Origin: Kribbella steppae | Lineage (GTDB): Bacteria > Actinomycetota > Actinomycetes > Propionibacteriales > Kribbellaceae | Assembly (NCBI RefSeq): GCF_004342025.1 | Contig: NZ_SLWN01000005.1 | Span: forward strand, 434,001 to 498,000 | Length of the DNA stretch: 64,000 nt | Direction of reading: 5' to 3' | Shown here: piece after piece, positions 50,715 to 59,406 of the stretch | How the letters are laid out: the number at the start of each line of letters is the position of its first letter | Numbering within the stretch: position 1 is the stretch's first letter | The notes under the pieces: generated by a model | What the model saw: the letters and a program-made list of their open reading frames with translations, nothing else | Database searches by the model: none | What the model was told of the DNA's origin: nothing | Position numbers and translations under genes: made by a program

Positions 50715-51391
50715 CCGCGCGTGGGCATCGTCGGCGCGGACATCGGATGCGGTTCACGCTCCCCGACACCGGCGACCTGGTGGGCGGCTAGCGCCCAGCC
50801 CCACATGAGCGGCAGGAGCGCGTTGCCCATTGACGTCACCTCCGTGATCGCGAAGAACAATGGCAGGAACAGGATCAGCAGCCAGGCCGTCGTTCGCGGC
50901 CGGAATCCGCTGCGGACCAGCATGATTCCCAGTACGGCGCCGCCGAGCGCGATGAGCGCCAGGGCCACCAGTCCGGCCCCGAAGAACTGCGCTGTCCATG
51001 GCGTGTAGTAGTCGCCGGCGACCGAGAGCGTCAGGATCGCGTAGGCCGCGAGTTGGATCCTCCAGGCCCACTTCTCGGCGCCCTTTGGTTGGCGGCGCCG
51101 GTAGACCAGGTAGGCCGCGGCGGCGAAGGCGACGCAGACCGGCAGCCAGATCTTGCCGTAGGTCCAGTAGACGAAGTACGGGTCTGACCAGTCGAGCAGC
51201 GGCCGCAGCGCGTCCATCGCGGGCATGGCCCAGGCACGGGTGAGCGGATACTCGAGGTCCTCGGGGTGGCTGTTGATCCGGGCCAGCGCGTGCAGCTGAC
51301 CGGCGACTGTGCCGAAGGCGGCCATCGCCCAGGCGGCGAGGCTGATCCGGCGCGCCATGGTCGGAGCGATGTTGGTTGCTGTGTGGTGCAT
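50711..51391 (-). CDS. Multi-pass membrane protein
   Basis: 226 residues from the ATG at 51391, six to seven hydrophobic helices, with 'HPEDLEYPLTRAWAMPAMDALRPLLDW' in an extracytoplasmic loop. No function assigned. Divergent from the histidine kinase gene (170 bp), so it may be the target of that two-component system. Confidence 0.7.
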   Translation of the reverse strand: MHHTATNIAPTMARRISLAAWAMAAFGTVAGQLHALARINSHPEDLEYPLTRAWAMPAMDALRPLLDWSDPYFVYWTYGKIWLPVCVAFAAAAYLVYRRRQPKGAEKWAWRIQLAAYAILTLSVAGDYYTPWTAQFFGAGLVALALIALGGAVLGIMLVRSGFRPRTTAWLLILFLPLFFAITEVTSMGNALLPLMWGWALAAHQVAGVGEREPHPMSAPTMPTRG

Positions 51392-51561
51392 GTTCGTCCT
51401 CCCTCTGTTGGCCGGTTCGCCCGACCTCACTTGCGAACGTACGGACCAGGGCCGCTCGCAGTCGTCGTGCGTGCGCAGGACTCCCGGTGGACCGGAGCAG
51501 GATCTTCGAGTCCTCCGCAGGTAGGACGTAAGGCAACGTCTCGGGGCGTACCGTCTCAGTC

Positions 51562-52716
51562 GTGAGCCGCCGAAACTGGGCCTTCGACATCGCTGTGGCG
51601 ATGGTGGTCGGCATGCTCGGGCAGCTTGAGGCGTGGTGGGGCATCGGGGCCACGCACCGGCAGGGGCCGCTCTGGGCCCAGTCCCTCCTTTATGCGGTGA
51701 CGGCGCTCCTTCTCGTGGGTCGCCGGGTGCGCCCGCTTGCCGTCCTCGTGGCAGTGGTGGCGGTGTACATCGTGGAGTTCGCGGTGTACGGCTCGCCCGA
51801 GGGTTACGGCGTTGCGCTCGCCCCGCTTGTCGCGATCTACAGTGTCGGGCGATACGTCGAGCCGGCGCGGGCGGTGCTCGGACTCGCGCTGGGCGTCGTC
51901 CTCTGGGCCGGCTGGGCGGGCTTCGACCCCATGAACCATGGCCTCTCCGACCGCCTCGCCGCAATCGTCTGGCTCGCGCCGTGGGTCATCGGCTGGCTGG
52001 TCGGGGCGCTTGTGCGGATGACCATGCTCTACCGCGAGCAACGGCGGGTGACTCGCGAGCAGTACACGTCCCGGGCCGTGGTCGAGGAGCGCAACCGGAT
52101 CGCGCGCGAACTGCACGATGTCATCGGCCACAGCGTCACCGTCATGACCGTTCAGGCCTCGGCGGTGCGGCGCCGGCTCACCGACCAGCAGGCGGCCGAG
52201 CGCGAGGCGCTGGAAACCGTTGAGGCCGTTGGACGGGAAGCGCTCGCGGAGATGCGACGGATGGTGGGGGTGCTACGTCAGGACGGCGACGCATCCGCAG
52301 CCGAGGAGCGCGAGCCGATACCCGGACTGGACCAGCTGGACCGGCTGGTCGGGGACTTCCGCGCCGCCGGTCTGCCGGTGGAGCTCACGGTGACCGGGAC
52401 GGCTCGCAGCCTCGCACCGGGTCTGGACCTCACGGCGTACCGGCTAGTTCAGGAGGGCCTCACCAACACGTTCCGCCATGCACGGAGCCCGCGCCGGGCG
52501 GAGGTGGTCATCGACTACGGACCGGAGCGGCTCCAGTTGGCCGTTAGGGACGACGGCCAGACACCAAGGCCAGGTCATGCCCAGCTGATCAAGCCCAGCA
52601 ACGGCCTGCTCGGCATGCGCGAGCGGGTTGCGGTCTACGGCGGCTCACTCGTCGCGCGGACGCGGCCGGAGGGCGGCTTCGAGCTGACGGCCTCGTTGCC
52701 CTTGGAGCCGACATGA
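51562..52716 (+). CDS. Two-component sensor histidine kinase (NarL-type partner, HisKA_3)
   Basis: 384 residues from GTG: five or six N-terminal TM helices, a dimerisation/phosphoacceptor region 'EERNRIARELHDVIGHSVTVM' (His) and a compact HATPase ('RLVQEGLTNTFRHA' and 'SNGLLGMRERVAVYGG'). The stop overlaps the response-regulator start (ATGA). Confidence 0.92.
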   Translation: MSRRNWAFDIAVAMVVGMLGQLEAWWGIGATHRQGPLWAQSLLYAVTALLLVGRRVRPLAVLVAVVAVYIVEFAVYGSPEGYGVALAPLVAIYSVGRYVEPARAVLGLALGVVLWAGWAGFDPMNHGLSDRLAAIVWLAPWVIGWLVGALVRMTMLYREQRRVTREQYTSRAVVEERNRIARELHDVIGHSVTVMTVQASAVRRRLTDQQAAEREALETVEAVGREALAEMRRMVGVLRQDGDASAAEEREPIPGLDQLDRLVGDFRAAGLPVELTVTGTARSLAPGLDLTAYRLVQEGLTNTFRHARSPRRAEVVIDYGPERLQLAVRDDGQTPRPGHAQLIKPSNGLLGMRERVAVYGGSLVARTRPEGGFELTASLPLEPT

Positions 52717-53432
52717 GCCGGCCAACGCCTCCCGCCGCAGGATCCAAGGCAGCCAGCCCCATCGGCGTACTCATCGTCGACGACCAGGCGCTGGTGCGGG
52801 CCGGATTCCGAATGATCCTCGAGATCGAGCCGGACATCACCGTTGCGGGCGAGGCCGCGAATGGCGCTCAGGCGCTGGAACTGGCCGCGCAGCTGCGACC
52901 CGACATCGTGCTGATGGACGTACGGATGCCGGGCATGGACGGCATCGAGGCGACCCGGCGACTGCAGGCCGACCGCCCCGCTCAGTCCCGAGTCGTCATG
53001 CTGACCACGTTCGACATGGACGAATACGTGTTCGAGGCCCTTCAAGCCGGAGCGAGTGGATTCCTGCTCAAGGACGTGCAGCCCGAACTGCTGGTCGCGG
53101 GGATACGCGCCGTCCACTCGGGTGAGTCCTTACTCGCACCGTCCGTGACCCGTCGGCTAATCGAGTCATTCCTCCAGACACCGAGAATGGTTGACACTGC
53201 GGCGCGCACTCGGCTCGATGCGCTCACCGCACGTGAACATGAAACGCTGCGACTCCTAGCGCGCGGGCTGACGAACTCCGAGATCGCGACCAAGCTCTAC
53301 GTCTCGGAGACGACGGTCAAGACACACGTCGGGCGCGTGTTGATGAAGCTCGGCCTGCGCGACCGAGTGCAGGCCGTCATCTACGCCTACGAGACAGGAC
53401 TCATCAGCCGCAGCAGCCGACCCAACCCGTAG
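52713..53432 (+). CDS. Response regulator, NarL/FixJ (LuxR-HTH) family
   Basis: 239 residues: receiver domain with phosphoacceptor Asp in 'PDIVLMDVRMPGMDG', switch Thr ('VVMLTTFDMD') and Lys ('GFLLKDVQPELL'), then a LuxR HTH 'LTAREHETLRLLARGLTNSEIATKLYVSETTVKTHVGRVLMKL'. Partner of the preceding kinase; the divergent membrane protein is a likely target. Confidence 0.93.
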   Translation: MSRPTPPAAGSKAASPIGVLIVDDQALVRAGFRMILEIEPDITVAGEAANGAQALELAAQLRPDIVLMDVRMPGMDGIEATRRLQADRPAQSRVVMLTTFDMDEYVFEALQAGASGFLLKDVQPELLVAGIRAVHSGESLLAPSVTRRLIESFLQTPRMVDTAARTRLDALTAREHETLRLLARGLTNSEIATKLYVSETTVKTHVGRVLMKLGLRDRVQAVIYAYETGLISRSSRPNP

Positions 53433-53764
53433 GGGACGGCACAGCACGATCACCTCAAACGTGCCATCCGAACAACCGTGGGCGATCGTGCCGGAGGCCT
53501 ACGACCGAACGTCGTGACACTTCGCTCGGCTGAACGGAACTGGCACTGGATCCGAACTGTAGCCATCGCTCTACAAGTGCGAGGGGTCGCCTCACACGGT
53601 GTTGTCTGTAGGCGGAACCGTGGCAAGGCGGCTGTCTCCGCTGCCAGATCTGCCCTGGGGTGACTGGGTTTCATTGACAGAGCCATTGACAGACCGCCGG
53701 TCCTGATCGGGCAGCATCGAAGCTGCCCACCGCCATTGGCGAGTGTCCAGTCCCGCGTTGCTTC
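53433..53764. other. Intergenic region, degraded
   Basis: No gene supported. Two TTGACAGA words at 53675-53682 and 53688-53695, 13 bp apart, and a gcagc-atcga-agctgc hairpin are the only features noticed. Confidence 0.4.
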
Positions 53765-54091
53765 ATGCCGGTGGCTCTGGCAATCAGCCAGATCTATTCG
53801 CGGTTCGCCAACGTCAGCAGCACGCAGCTAGCGCAGCTGCTCAGCGGCACCGCGCAACAGATGGGCCTGGTGCCTCTGATCAAGCCGGGTCGCTGCCTGG
53901 GTCAACCCCGGCCCCATCCGCGGCGGGAGTTCAACCCGCGACACTTCGTACGATGCGGCGGCACCCTCTACAGCCTGTCGCGTGAAGGTGCCGGCCATGC
54001 CGGCCGCTCGGCGCCGCGCACACCGCCGCCGTCGTCAAAGCTGCGAGGACTACGCCAGCACCTGCCGAGGCGGCCGGCCTCCCGGTTCTGA
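53765..54091 (+). pseudogene. Possible conjugative coupling-protein (TraD/VirD4-like) remnant
   Basis: An open frame with 'GGTLYSLSREGAGHAG' resembles a segment conserved in actinobacterial type IV coupling ATPases, where it precedes the second half of the ATPase domain. The surrounding residues do not continue the domain and the rest of the gene is absent. Together with the integrase relic this suggests a decayed integrative conjugative element. Assignment rests on one motif. Confidence 0.45.
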
Positions 54092-54157
54092 CGCCGCGGC
54101 GCACTCGGGTTCGGCTGGAAAGCGTCGGTCACGCCGATCACACTGAGTTCGTGACTG

Positions 54158-54493
54158 ATGACAACGCAGGAACTCCGGGCGCCCGCGGCCGTCCCGGACT
54201 GGCTATTCGATCACGAGAAGCAGCTCGCCGAAGCCAAAGCGCTGGTCGAGAAGCGGGCCGCCGAAATGCGAGTGACTGAGCCCGGCACCGCAGAGCGCGA
54301 CCGAGCCAAGGCGCGGGTGGAAGAGGCAATGCGCAGGCTCCGGGTGCGCTCAGCGCAGCTCCAGGAGTATCGGGCGGAACAAGATGCAAATCGCTGGCCG
54401 ACTGCTCGGCCTGTGGCTACCCTGCGTGGAATGAACGGGGCCGATAGCAACCAAATCGCCAACCGCCCAACGCCCGCCGCTTCGCGGGCCTGA
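54158..54493 (+). CDS. Hypothetical coiled-coil protein, probably mobile-element derived
   Basis: 111 residues. Residues ~17-75 are Ala/Glu/Lys/Arg-rich with heptad character ('EKQLAEAKALVEKRAAEMR'). The C-terminal ~30 residues are encoded by the 81-bp repeat also found at 40.9 kb. No family recognised. Confidence 0.45.
   Translation: MTTQELRAPAAVPDWLFDHEKQLAEAKALVEKRAAEMRVTEPGTAERDRAKARVEEAMRRLRVRSAQLQEYRAEQDANRWPTARPVATLRGMNGADSNQIANRPTPAASRA
54378..54458 (+). repeat. 81-bp dispersed repeat, copy B
   Basis: Counterpart of 40905-40985 with about six substitutions. It lies within the 3' part of the coiled-coil ORF. Confidence 0.85.
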
Positions 54494-54565
54494 CGTGGCC
54501 CGCCCGGGGCTCGCTGGCGCGGCGCCGCGGACGTTCAACGCGCGGCTGGCCGGCACCGGCTCGGC

Positions 54566-54931
54566 GTGCGCGTACTGGCCCAGCAGGGTTGGCTGACCGG
54601 GGACCCGCTGGTGCGGTTCCTGTTGTTGATCTCGGCAATGATCTGGCCGGGCTTGAGCGGGATCAATGGCACAGCGTCGTCCGCCCGGCTGATCGTCTAC
54701 CCGCTCGGCGTGACGGCGCTGCCGCTGTGGTTCGCGGACGGGCGGATGAAGACCCGCCTGCACGGAAGGTTCCCCTGGCAAGCGGATCTGCTGATCACGC
54801 TGCCGTGGCCGATCGACCTGATCGGCAACCGGTCCAATCTGTTCGACACGGTCAGCTGGTGGGATGACGCCCTTCGGTCGAACTGCAGACGGCATACACC
54901 GACACCCTCGGCGCACTCCTCGCCGGGCTGA
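54566..54931 (+). pseudogene. Truncated multi-TM membrane protein gene
   Basis: Three hydrophobic helices lead to 'FDTVSWWDDA', which in intact members of a conserved actinobacterial membrane family is followed by a His/Asn-rich TM segment. Here the frame runs into unrelated Arg/Thr/Pro-rich sequence and stops. A 3'-truncated relic. Confidence 0.5.
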
Positions 54932-55118
54932 TCATCTTCCGAGCACCCAGGTGTCGAACGTCAGGTGTGTTGCGTCACCAATTCACTGCCGGTAACTCCC
55001 GACTTGGGTATGCCAGATCCCAAGCCTGTTGGACGCGGAAGTTCCGTGCCAGATTGGTAAGTACATCAGTGCGGGCCCCTTTTCGGCCGACGCGAAGCGC
55101 GTTCGACGAGGAGTATCC

Positions 55119-57305
55119 ATGTCTACCAACACCGAAGAACGTCACGGGCCGACCGGCGGATCTGAGCGGATGTCGCTGAGGTCGCTGCTGATCTGGGGTG
55201 CGATTGCGGTGGTCGGCGCCGTCTGCTGGGCGGTACTGGCGTTGGTCCGCGGCGAGCAGATCTCTGCGCTGTGGATCCTGTTCGCAGCGCTGGCGTCGTA
55301 CTTCATCGCCTACCGGTTCTACGCCCGCTTCATCACGTACCGAGTGCTCAAGGTCGACGACACCAGGGCGACACCGGCCGAGCGGCTCGAGAACGGAGTG
55401 GACTTCGACGTCACGGACCGGCGCGTGCTGTTCGGTCACCACTTCGCCGCGATCGCCGGAGCCGGTCCGCTCGTCGGGCCGGTGCTCGCCGCGCAGATGG
55501 GGTACCTCCCCGGCACAGCCTGGATCATCGTCGGGGTGATCCTGGCCGGCGCCGTCCAGGACCTGATGGTGATGTTCTTCTCCATGCGCCGCGACGGCAA
55601 GAGCCTGGGCCAGATGGTGCGCGAGGAGATCGGTGTCGTGGGCGGCACCGCGGCACTGATCGCGGTGTTCGCGATCATGATCATCATTCTGGCGGTGCTG
55701 GCGCTCGTGGTTGTCAACGCGCTGGCGGAGTCGCCTTGGGGCGTCTTCTCGATCGCGCTCACCATCCCGATCGCCCTGTTCATGGGCTTCTACCTTCGCT
55801 TCATCCGGCCGGGCCGAGTCATGGAGGTCACGGCGATCGGGGTCGCGCTGTTGCTCCTCGCGATCATCGGCGGTGGGTTCGTCGATGATTGGGGGCTTGC
55901 GAGCTCATTGACGCTTTCCAAGGAGACGCTGACGCTCTGCCTGGTCCTGTACGGCTTCTTCGCCTCGATCCTCCCCGTCTGGATGCTGCTCACCCCGCGT
56001 GACTACCTGTCCACGTTCATGAAGATCGGCGTGATCGTGCTGCTCGCGGTCGGCCTGGTCCTGGCCAACCCTCTGCTCGAGAACGAGGCAGTCACTGAGT
56101 TCGGGCGCGAAGGCACCGGTCCCGTGTTCGCCGGCAAGCTGTTCCCGTTCGTGTTCATCACGATCGCCTGTGGCGCCCTGTCCGGATTCCACTCGCTGAT
56201 CGCCTCCGGCACGACTCCGAAGATGATCGCCAAGGAAAGCCACGTCCGCATGATCGGTTACGGCAGCATGCTGATGGAGTCGTTCGTCGCGATCAGCGCC
56301 CTGATCGCGGCGTCGGTGATCGACCAGGGGCTGTACTTCGCCATCAACAGTCCTGCCGGTGCCACCGGCGGGACTCCCGAGGCGGCGGCGGAGTTCGTGC
56401 GCACACTGGGCTTCACGATCAGCCCCGCCGATCTCACCAACGCGGCGCAGTCGATCGAGGAGCAGTCGCTGATCTCGCGCACCGGCGGTGCGCCGACCCT
56501 GGCGTTCGGTATCTCACTGATCTTCACCGAGGCGTTCGGTGGCGGGCTTGCCGCGTTCTGGTACCACTTCGCGATCATGTTCGAGGCCCTGTTCATCCTC
56601 ACCGCCGTCGACGCCGGGACCCGCGTAGGCCGGTTCATGCTGCAGGACACGATCGGGAACCTGTGGCGAAAGTACGACGACATTTCCTGGAAGCCGGCCT
56701 CCTGGTCCGCCAGTGCGATCGTCGTCGCGCTGTGGGGCTACATGCTGTACGTCGGTGTCACTGACCCCCTCGGCGGCATCAACCAACTGTTCCCGTTGTT
56801 CGGAATCTCCAACCAGCTGCTCGCCGCCATCGCCCTCACACTCTGCGTGACGCTGCTGATCAAGCACGGCAAGGCGAAATGGGCCTGGGTTCCGGGGATA
56901 GGTCTCGCCTGGGACCTGATCGTCACCATGACCGCGAGCTGGCAGAAGGTCTTCTCCGACAACCCGAGCATCGGGTACTTCAAGCAGCGCTCGGTGTACC
57001 AGGACTCCATCGACAACGGCGCGCTTCGCGCGCCTGCAAAGGACATGGACCAGATGCAACAGATCGTCACCAACTCCACTGTCAACGGCGTGCTGCAGTT
57101 GATCTTCGCGCTGCTGGTGATCGTCGTCGTTGTCAACGCGTTCGTCATCTGGTTCAAGGCCGTGAGGGCGGGCGGACTGCCGACGACCGAGGTGCCGCAC
57201 CAGCCCTCGCGCCTCGTCGCGCCCTCCTCCTTCTTCGCCACCAAGGAAGAGAAGGAAGCTGTGCGTCGGAACGAGGAGCTCACCCGGGCGGGAGACGAGC
57301 GATGA
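55119..57305 (+). CDS. cstA: Carbon starvation protein A, peptide/pyruvate transporter
   Basis: 728 residues from the ATG at 55119 (GAGGAG upstream), about 16-18 TM helices with the CstA signatures 'HHFAAIAGAGPLVGPVLAAQMGYLPG' and 'CGALSGFHSLIASGTTPKMI'. It imports peptides or pyruvate under carbon limitation. It overlaps the YbdD-like gene by 4 bp (ATGA). Whether it belongs to the island or to the chromosomal flank is unclear. Confidence 0.93.
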   Translation: MSTNTEERHGPTGGSERMSLRSLLIWGAIAVVGAVCWAVLALVRGEQISALWILFAALASYFIAYRFYARFITYRVLKVDDTRATPAERLENGVDFDVTDRRVLFGHHFAAIAGAGPLVGPVLAAQMGYLPGTAWIIVGVILAGAVQDLMVMFFSMRRDGKSLGQMVREEIGVVGGTAALIAVFAIMIIILAVLALVVVNALAESPWGVFSIALTIPIALFMGFYLRFIRPGRVMEVTAIGVALLLLAIIGGGFVDDWGLASSLTLSKETLTLCLVLYGFFASILPVWMLLTPRDYLSTFMKIGVIVLLAVGLVLANPLLENEAVTEFGREGTGPVFAGKLFPFVFITIACGALSGFHSLIASGTTPKMIAKESHVRMIGYGSMLMESFVAISALIAASVIDQGLYFAINSPAGATGGTPEAAAEFVRTLGFTISPADLTNAAQSIEEQSLISRTGGAPTLAFGISLIFTEAFGGGLAAFWYHFAIMFEALFILTAVDAGTRVGRFMLQDTIGNLWRKYDDISWKPASWSASAIVVALWGYMLYVGVTDPLGGINQLFPLFGISNQLLAAIALTLCVTLLIKHGKAKWAWVPGIGLAWDLIVTMTASWQKVFSDNPSIGYFKQRSVYQDSIDNGALRAPAKDMDQMQQIVTNSTVNGVLQLIFALLVIVVVVNAFVIWFKAVRAGGLPTTEVPHQPSRLVAPSSFFATKEEKEAVRRNEELTRAGDER

Positions 57306-57490
57306 GGTCCGCTGTCATCCGGGCGGGTCGCGGGATCCTCTGGTACCTCCGCGAGGCAACCGGCGAGGCGAAATGGCACGAGTATGCCGACCGGTGCCGG
57401 CGCCAGGGCGTCGTACCCTTGTCTCGTCGGGAGTTCGAGCGTCACCGGGCCGACCACAACGAGCACAACCCACAGTCCCGCTGCTGCTGA
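57302..57490 (+). CDS. YbdD/YjiX-family (DUF466) protein
   Basis: 62 residues: 'REATGEAKWHEYADRCRRQG' and 'SRREFERHRADHNEHNPQSRCC', the usual small partner encoded after cstA. It starts inside the cstA stop. Confidence 0.9.
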   Translation: MRSAVIRAGRGILWYLREATGEAKWHEYADRCRRQGVVPLSRREFERHRADHNEHNPQSRCC

Positions 57491-57633
57491 CTGCGGAACT
57501 ACTGGCAGCAATTCTTGCCATCACCCTTAGTCATGCCGCGCATGGTAAGCAGCTTCGTGCCACGAACCATGCCACGCGACTAGGAGGGAAAAACCCCGGG
57601 CAAGGAAACGGGCCTCTGACCTGGGGGGTCTGG

Positions 57634-57709
57634 TGGAGCCGCCTGTCGGAATCGAACCGACGACCTTCTCATTACGAGTGAGACGCTCTGCCGACTGAGC
57701 TAAGGCGGC
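57634..57709 (-). tRNA. tRNA-Thr(CGT)
   Basis: Intact canonical cloverleaf on the minus strand: acceptor GCCGCCT/AGGCGGC, D-arm GCTC/GAGC, anticodon loop CTCGTAA, T-loop TTCGATT, discriminator T and encoded CCA (57634-57636). The anticodon is at 57674-57676. It is the integration target whose 3' half is duplicated at 37.76 and 48.08 kb. Confidence 0.95.
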
Positions 57710-57872
57710 GTGGCCCGGGGGCCGAGGCAAGAGTGTAGCGGGAGGGTGGGGGTGTTTCCGAATCGGATAGGCGAACAGGCGGGATCGGCGGCGTCCACGG
57801 GTGCTCTTGCGTGCTGACGAGGTGAGGCCGACGGGTGGGGCTGTGTGGTGCTGGTCGGAGCGGGGAGCGCCG

Positions 57873-58661
57873 TCACGGGGTGGGCCAGGTGGCTGTGCGG
57901 GTGTAGGTGCGGAAGGGGATGGGTGGGCGGCCGGTGAGGGCATCGACGGTGGGGGTTGGGAGGGAGTCGCCGAGGGATTGTTGGGTGGCGAAGTAGGCGA
58001 TCTCGGCTTCGACCTGGTCCGCCGGCGCGGTGGATGCCTGCCGGTAGTCGTCTGGTGTCCCTTTGTAGTGGATGGGGCGGCCGGTGGCTTCGGAGATCTG
58101 GGCGACGGCTTCGGCGAAGGTCAGGGCTTCGGGGCCCGTGACTTCGTAGGTCTGGCCGATGTGGCCGGTGCCGGTGAGCGCCTCGACGGCGACCGCGGCG
58201 ATGTCTTCGGCGTCGACGAAGGAATGGCGGATGTCGCCGAGCGGGAGGACGAGCTCGCCGGCCTGGATCGCCGGGAGGAAGAACCCCTCGTCGAAGTTCT
58301 GGTTGAACCAGTTGGCGCGGACCACGGTCCACTCGACGCCGGACTCGCGGACCAGTCCTTCAGCGGCGAACAGACGGTCGTCGATCTCCTCGGCATGCAG
58401 GGTCGACAGCAGCACGAGTCGTCGTACGCCGGCTTCGACGGCCTGCTCGATGAAGGCCGGCTCGACCGGTACGCCGTCCGGCGCCATCACGTAGATCCCT
58501 GTCACGCCCTCCAGCGCCGGGCCCCAGGTCTGTGGGTCGGTCCAATCGAACACCACCTCTCCACGTCTGGAGGCGGCTCCTACGACGACGTCCCGCTCGC
58601 GGAGGAGTCGCGTGACCCGCCGGCCGGTCGAGCCTGTCGCGCCGAGCACAAGAACAGTCAT
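57873..58661 (-). CDS. NmrA-like NAD(P)-binding SDR (atypical)
   Basis: 262 residues: 'MTVLVLGATGSTGRRVTRLL' (GxxGxxG), 'VNVDAEDIA'-type region 'SFVDAEDIAAVAVEAL' and 'YEVTGPEALTFAEAV', as in NmrA/QOR2-like reductases. It is the chromosomal gene between the tRNA-Thr and the tRNA-like array, and is divergent from the array. Confidence 0.87.
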   Translation of the reverse strand: MTVLVLGATGSTGRRVTRLLRERDVVVGAASRRGEVVFDWTDPQTWGPALEGVTGIYVMAPDGVPVEPAFIEQAVEAGVRRLVLLSTLHAEEIDDRLFAAEGLVRESGVEWTVVRANWFNQNFDEGFFLPAIQAGELVLPLGDIRHSFVDAEDIAAVAVEALTGTGHIGQTYEVTGPEALTFAEAVAQISEATGRPIHYKGTPDDYRQASTAPADQVEAEIAYFATQQSLGDSLPTPTVDALTGRPPIPFRTYTRTATWPTP

Positions 58662-58764
58662 GAACCCATCACAGCAGATCGCGTCGACAACGGAACCCGT
58701 CGCGGCCGGGTCGCGTCGGAGGAGGCGGGAAATGGCAATGGGAACAATTGATCGAGGAAATGCG

Positions 58765-58794
58765 TTGACTTCTTTGTGAGGCTTGGGTCAGACT
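58765..58794 (+). promoter_or_regulatory. Predicted promoter of the tRNA-like array
   Basis: -35 TTGACT (58765-58770) and -10 CAGACT (58789-58794, one mismatch to the actinobacterial TAGACT) are 18 bp apart. It is the only strong promoter-like site before the array, in the divergent gap with the NmrA-like gene. Confidence 0.55.
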
Positions 58795-58830
58795 AATGCC
58801 CGCAAGGAACTACAGACCAAGGAGATCACC

Positions 58831-58989
58831 GTGTACGGGAAAGCGAACGCGAGGCAGGCGTGGCAAGCAGCCATCGCCTTGTCGGCGTACCCCCGACCGG
58901 TGCGCGACGACCGATCCGTCTGCGAAGACGCCTTCTATCACCAGCTCGCCAGCGAGCTGGGCCCGAGTCCGGGCGGCCTACCTGTGTGA
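58831..58989 (+). CDS. 52-residue ORF, possible leader peptide of the array
   Basis: GTG start with AAGGAG at 58819-58824, so good translation signals. The protein is 'MYGKANARQAWQAAIALSAY' onward, Ala/Arg-rich with one Cys. No family recognised. Its TGA lies inside a 7-bp hairpin (58988-59005) and is followed by a strong terminator. Ribosome progress through this ORF could therefore control read-through into the tRNA array. Confidence 0.55.
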   Translation: MYGKANARQAWQAAIALSAYPRPVRDDRSVCEDAFYHQLASELGPSPGGLPV

Positions 58990-59012
58990 TCTCCAGCGGG
59001 AGATCATCCCAG

Positions 59013-59058
59013 GAGCCGTCTGAGCCGGGTATCCGGCGCCAGGCGGCTCTTTTCTTTT
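59013..59058 (+). terminator. Intrinsic terminator / possible attenuator
   Basis: GAGCCGTCTG pairs with CAGGCGGCTC (10 bp, one G-T), the loop contains a nested GCCGG/CCGGC hairpin, and TTTTCTTTT follows. It lies between the 52-codon ORF and the first tRNA-like gene, all on the same strand. The inverted repeat GATCTCC/GGAGATC just upstream may compete or pause. Confidence 0.8.
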
Positions 59059-59083
59059 GCCGCACGCCCGCACTTCTGACCAC

Positions 59084-59152
59084 GTCGGTGAGCAATGGCT
59101 GCTGACCGGATTCCAAACCCGCGTCGCGAGGGTTCGATTCCTTCCACCGATG
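59084..59152 (+). tRNA. tRNA-like gene, Trp (CCA), degenerate D-arm
   Basis: Acceptor GTCGGTG/CACCGAT pairs 7/7 (one G-U), T-arm GAGGG-TTCGATT-CCTTC. Anticodon loop TTCCAAA (CCA at 59113-59115), discriminator G73 as in bacterial tRNA-Trp. The linker from position 8 to 26 is only 15 nt and supports at most a 2-bp D-stem. The anticodon stem has three pairs flanked by mismatches. Total length 69 nt. No encoded CCA. A canonical function is doubtful. Confidence 0.65.
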
Positions 59153-59158
59153 CTTTGT

Positions 59159-59178
59159 TCGGCATTTACGAATGCCGA
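59159..59178. repeat. Hairpin after first tRNA-like gene
   Basis: 8-bp perfect stem TCGGCATT/AATGCCGA with a TACG tetraloop. TTGACA, a perfect -35 hexamer, follows at 59188-59193, but no clear -10 is visible. Confidence 0.6.
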
Positions 59179-59262
59179 CTCGAACAATTGACAACTGGAC
59201 ATTCATCGCATTTTCCGCCGGGCCGCCGAGGCCGCGGCGGACCTTCCTGCGGCGCCGTGCGT

Positions 59263-59324
59263 GCGTCGGGGAAGACGCCCGGGCGCGTCCCGGGCAACCG
59301 TCCCCGGGACCGCACGTCCCGGGG
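59263..59324. repeat. Three successive GC-rich hairpins before tRNA-Pro
   Basis: GCGTC/GACGC (59263-59278), CCCGGG/CCCGGG (59278-59294) and the 9-bp CCCCGGGAC/GTCCCGGGG (59302-59324) lie head to tail, ending 6 nt before the tRNA. No T-runs. Likely processing or insulating structures. Confidence 0.65.
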
Positions 59325-59330
59325 ACGCGA

Positions 59331-59406
59331 CCAGCTGTGGGCCAGCGGCCAGGCCACCTCATTTGGGTTGAGGGCGACGGGGGTTCGAGTCCCTCCAGCT
59401 GGACCA
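59331..59406 (+). tRNA. tRNA-Pro(TGG)
   Basis: Full canonical cloverleaf: acceptor CCAGCTG/CAGCTGG, D-stem GGCC/GGCC with GG in the loop, anticodon stem CCTCA/TGAGG, loop TTTGGGT (TGG at 59363-59365), T-arm GGGGG-TTCGAGT-CCCTC, A73 and encoded CCA. Probably functional. Confidence 0.9.

Noticed and set aside
57520..57600. C-terminal end of an integrase next to tRNA-Thr
   Set aside because: Repeated 'gtgccacg' words are shared with 48.2 kb, but no reading frame carries a tyrosine-recombinase catalytic motif; only noted as shared element-end sequence.
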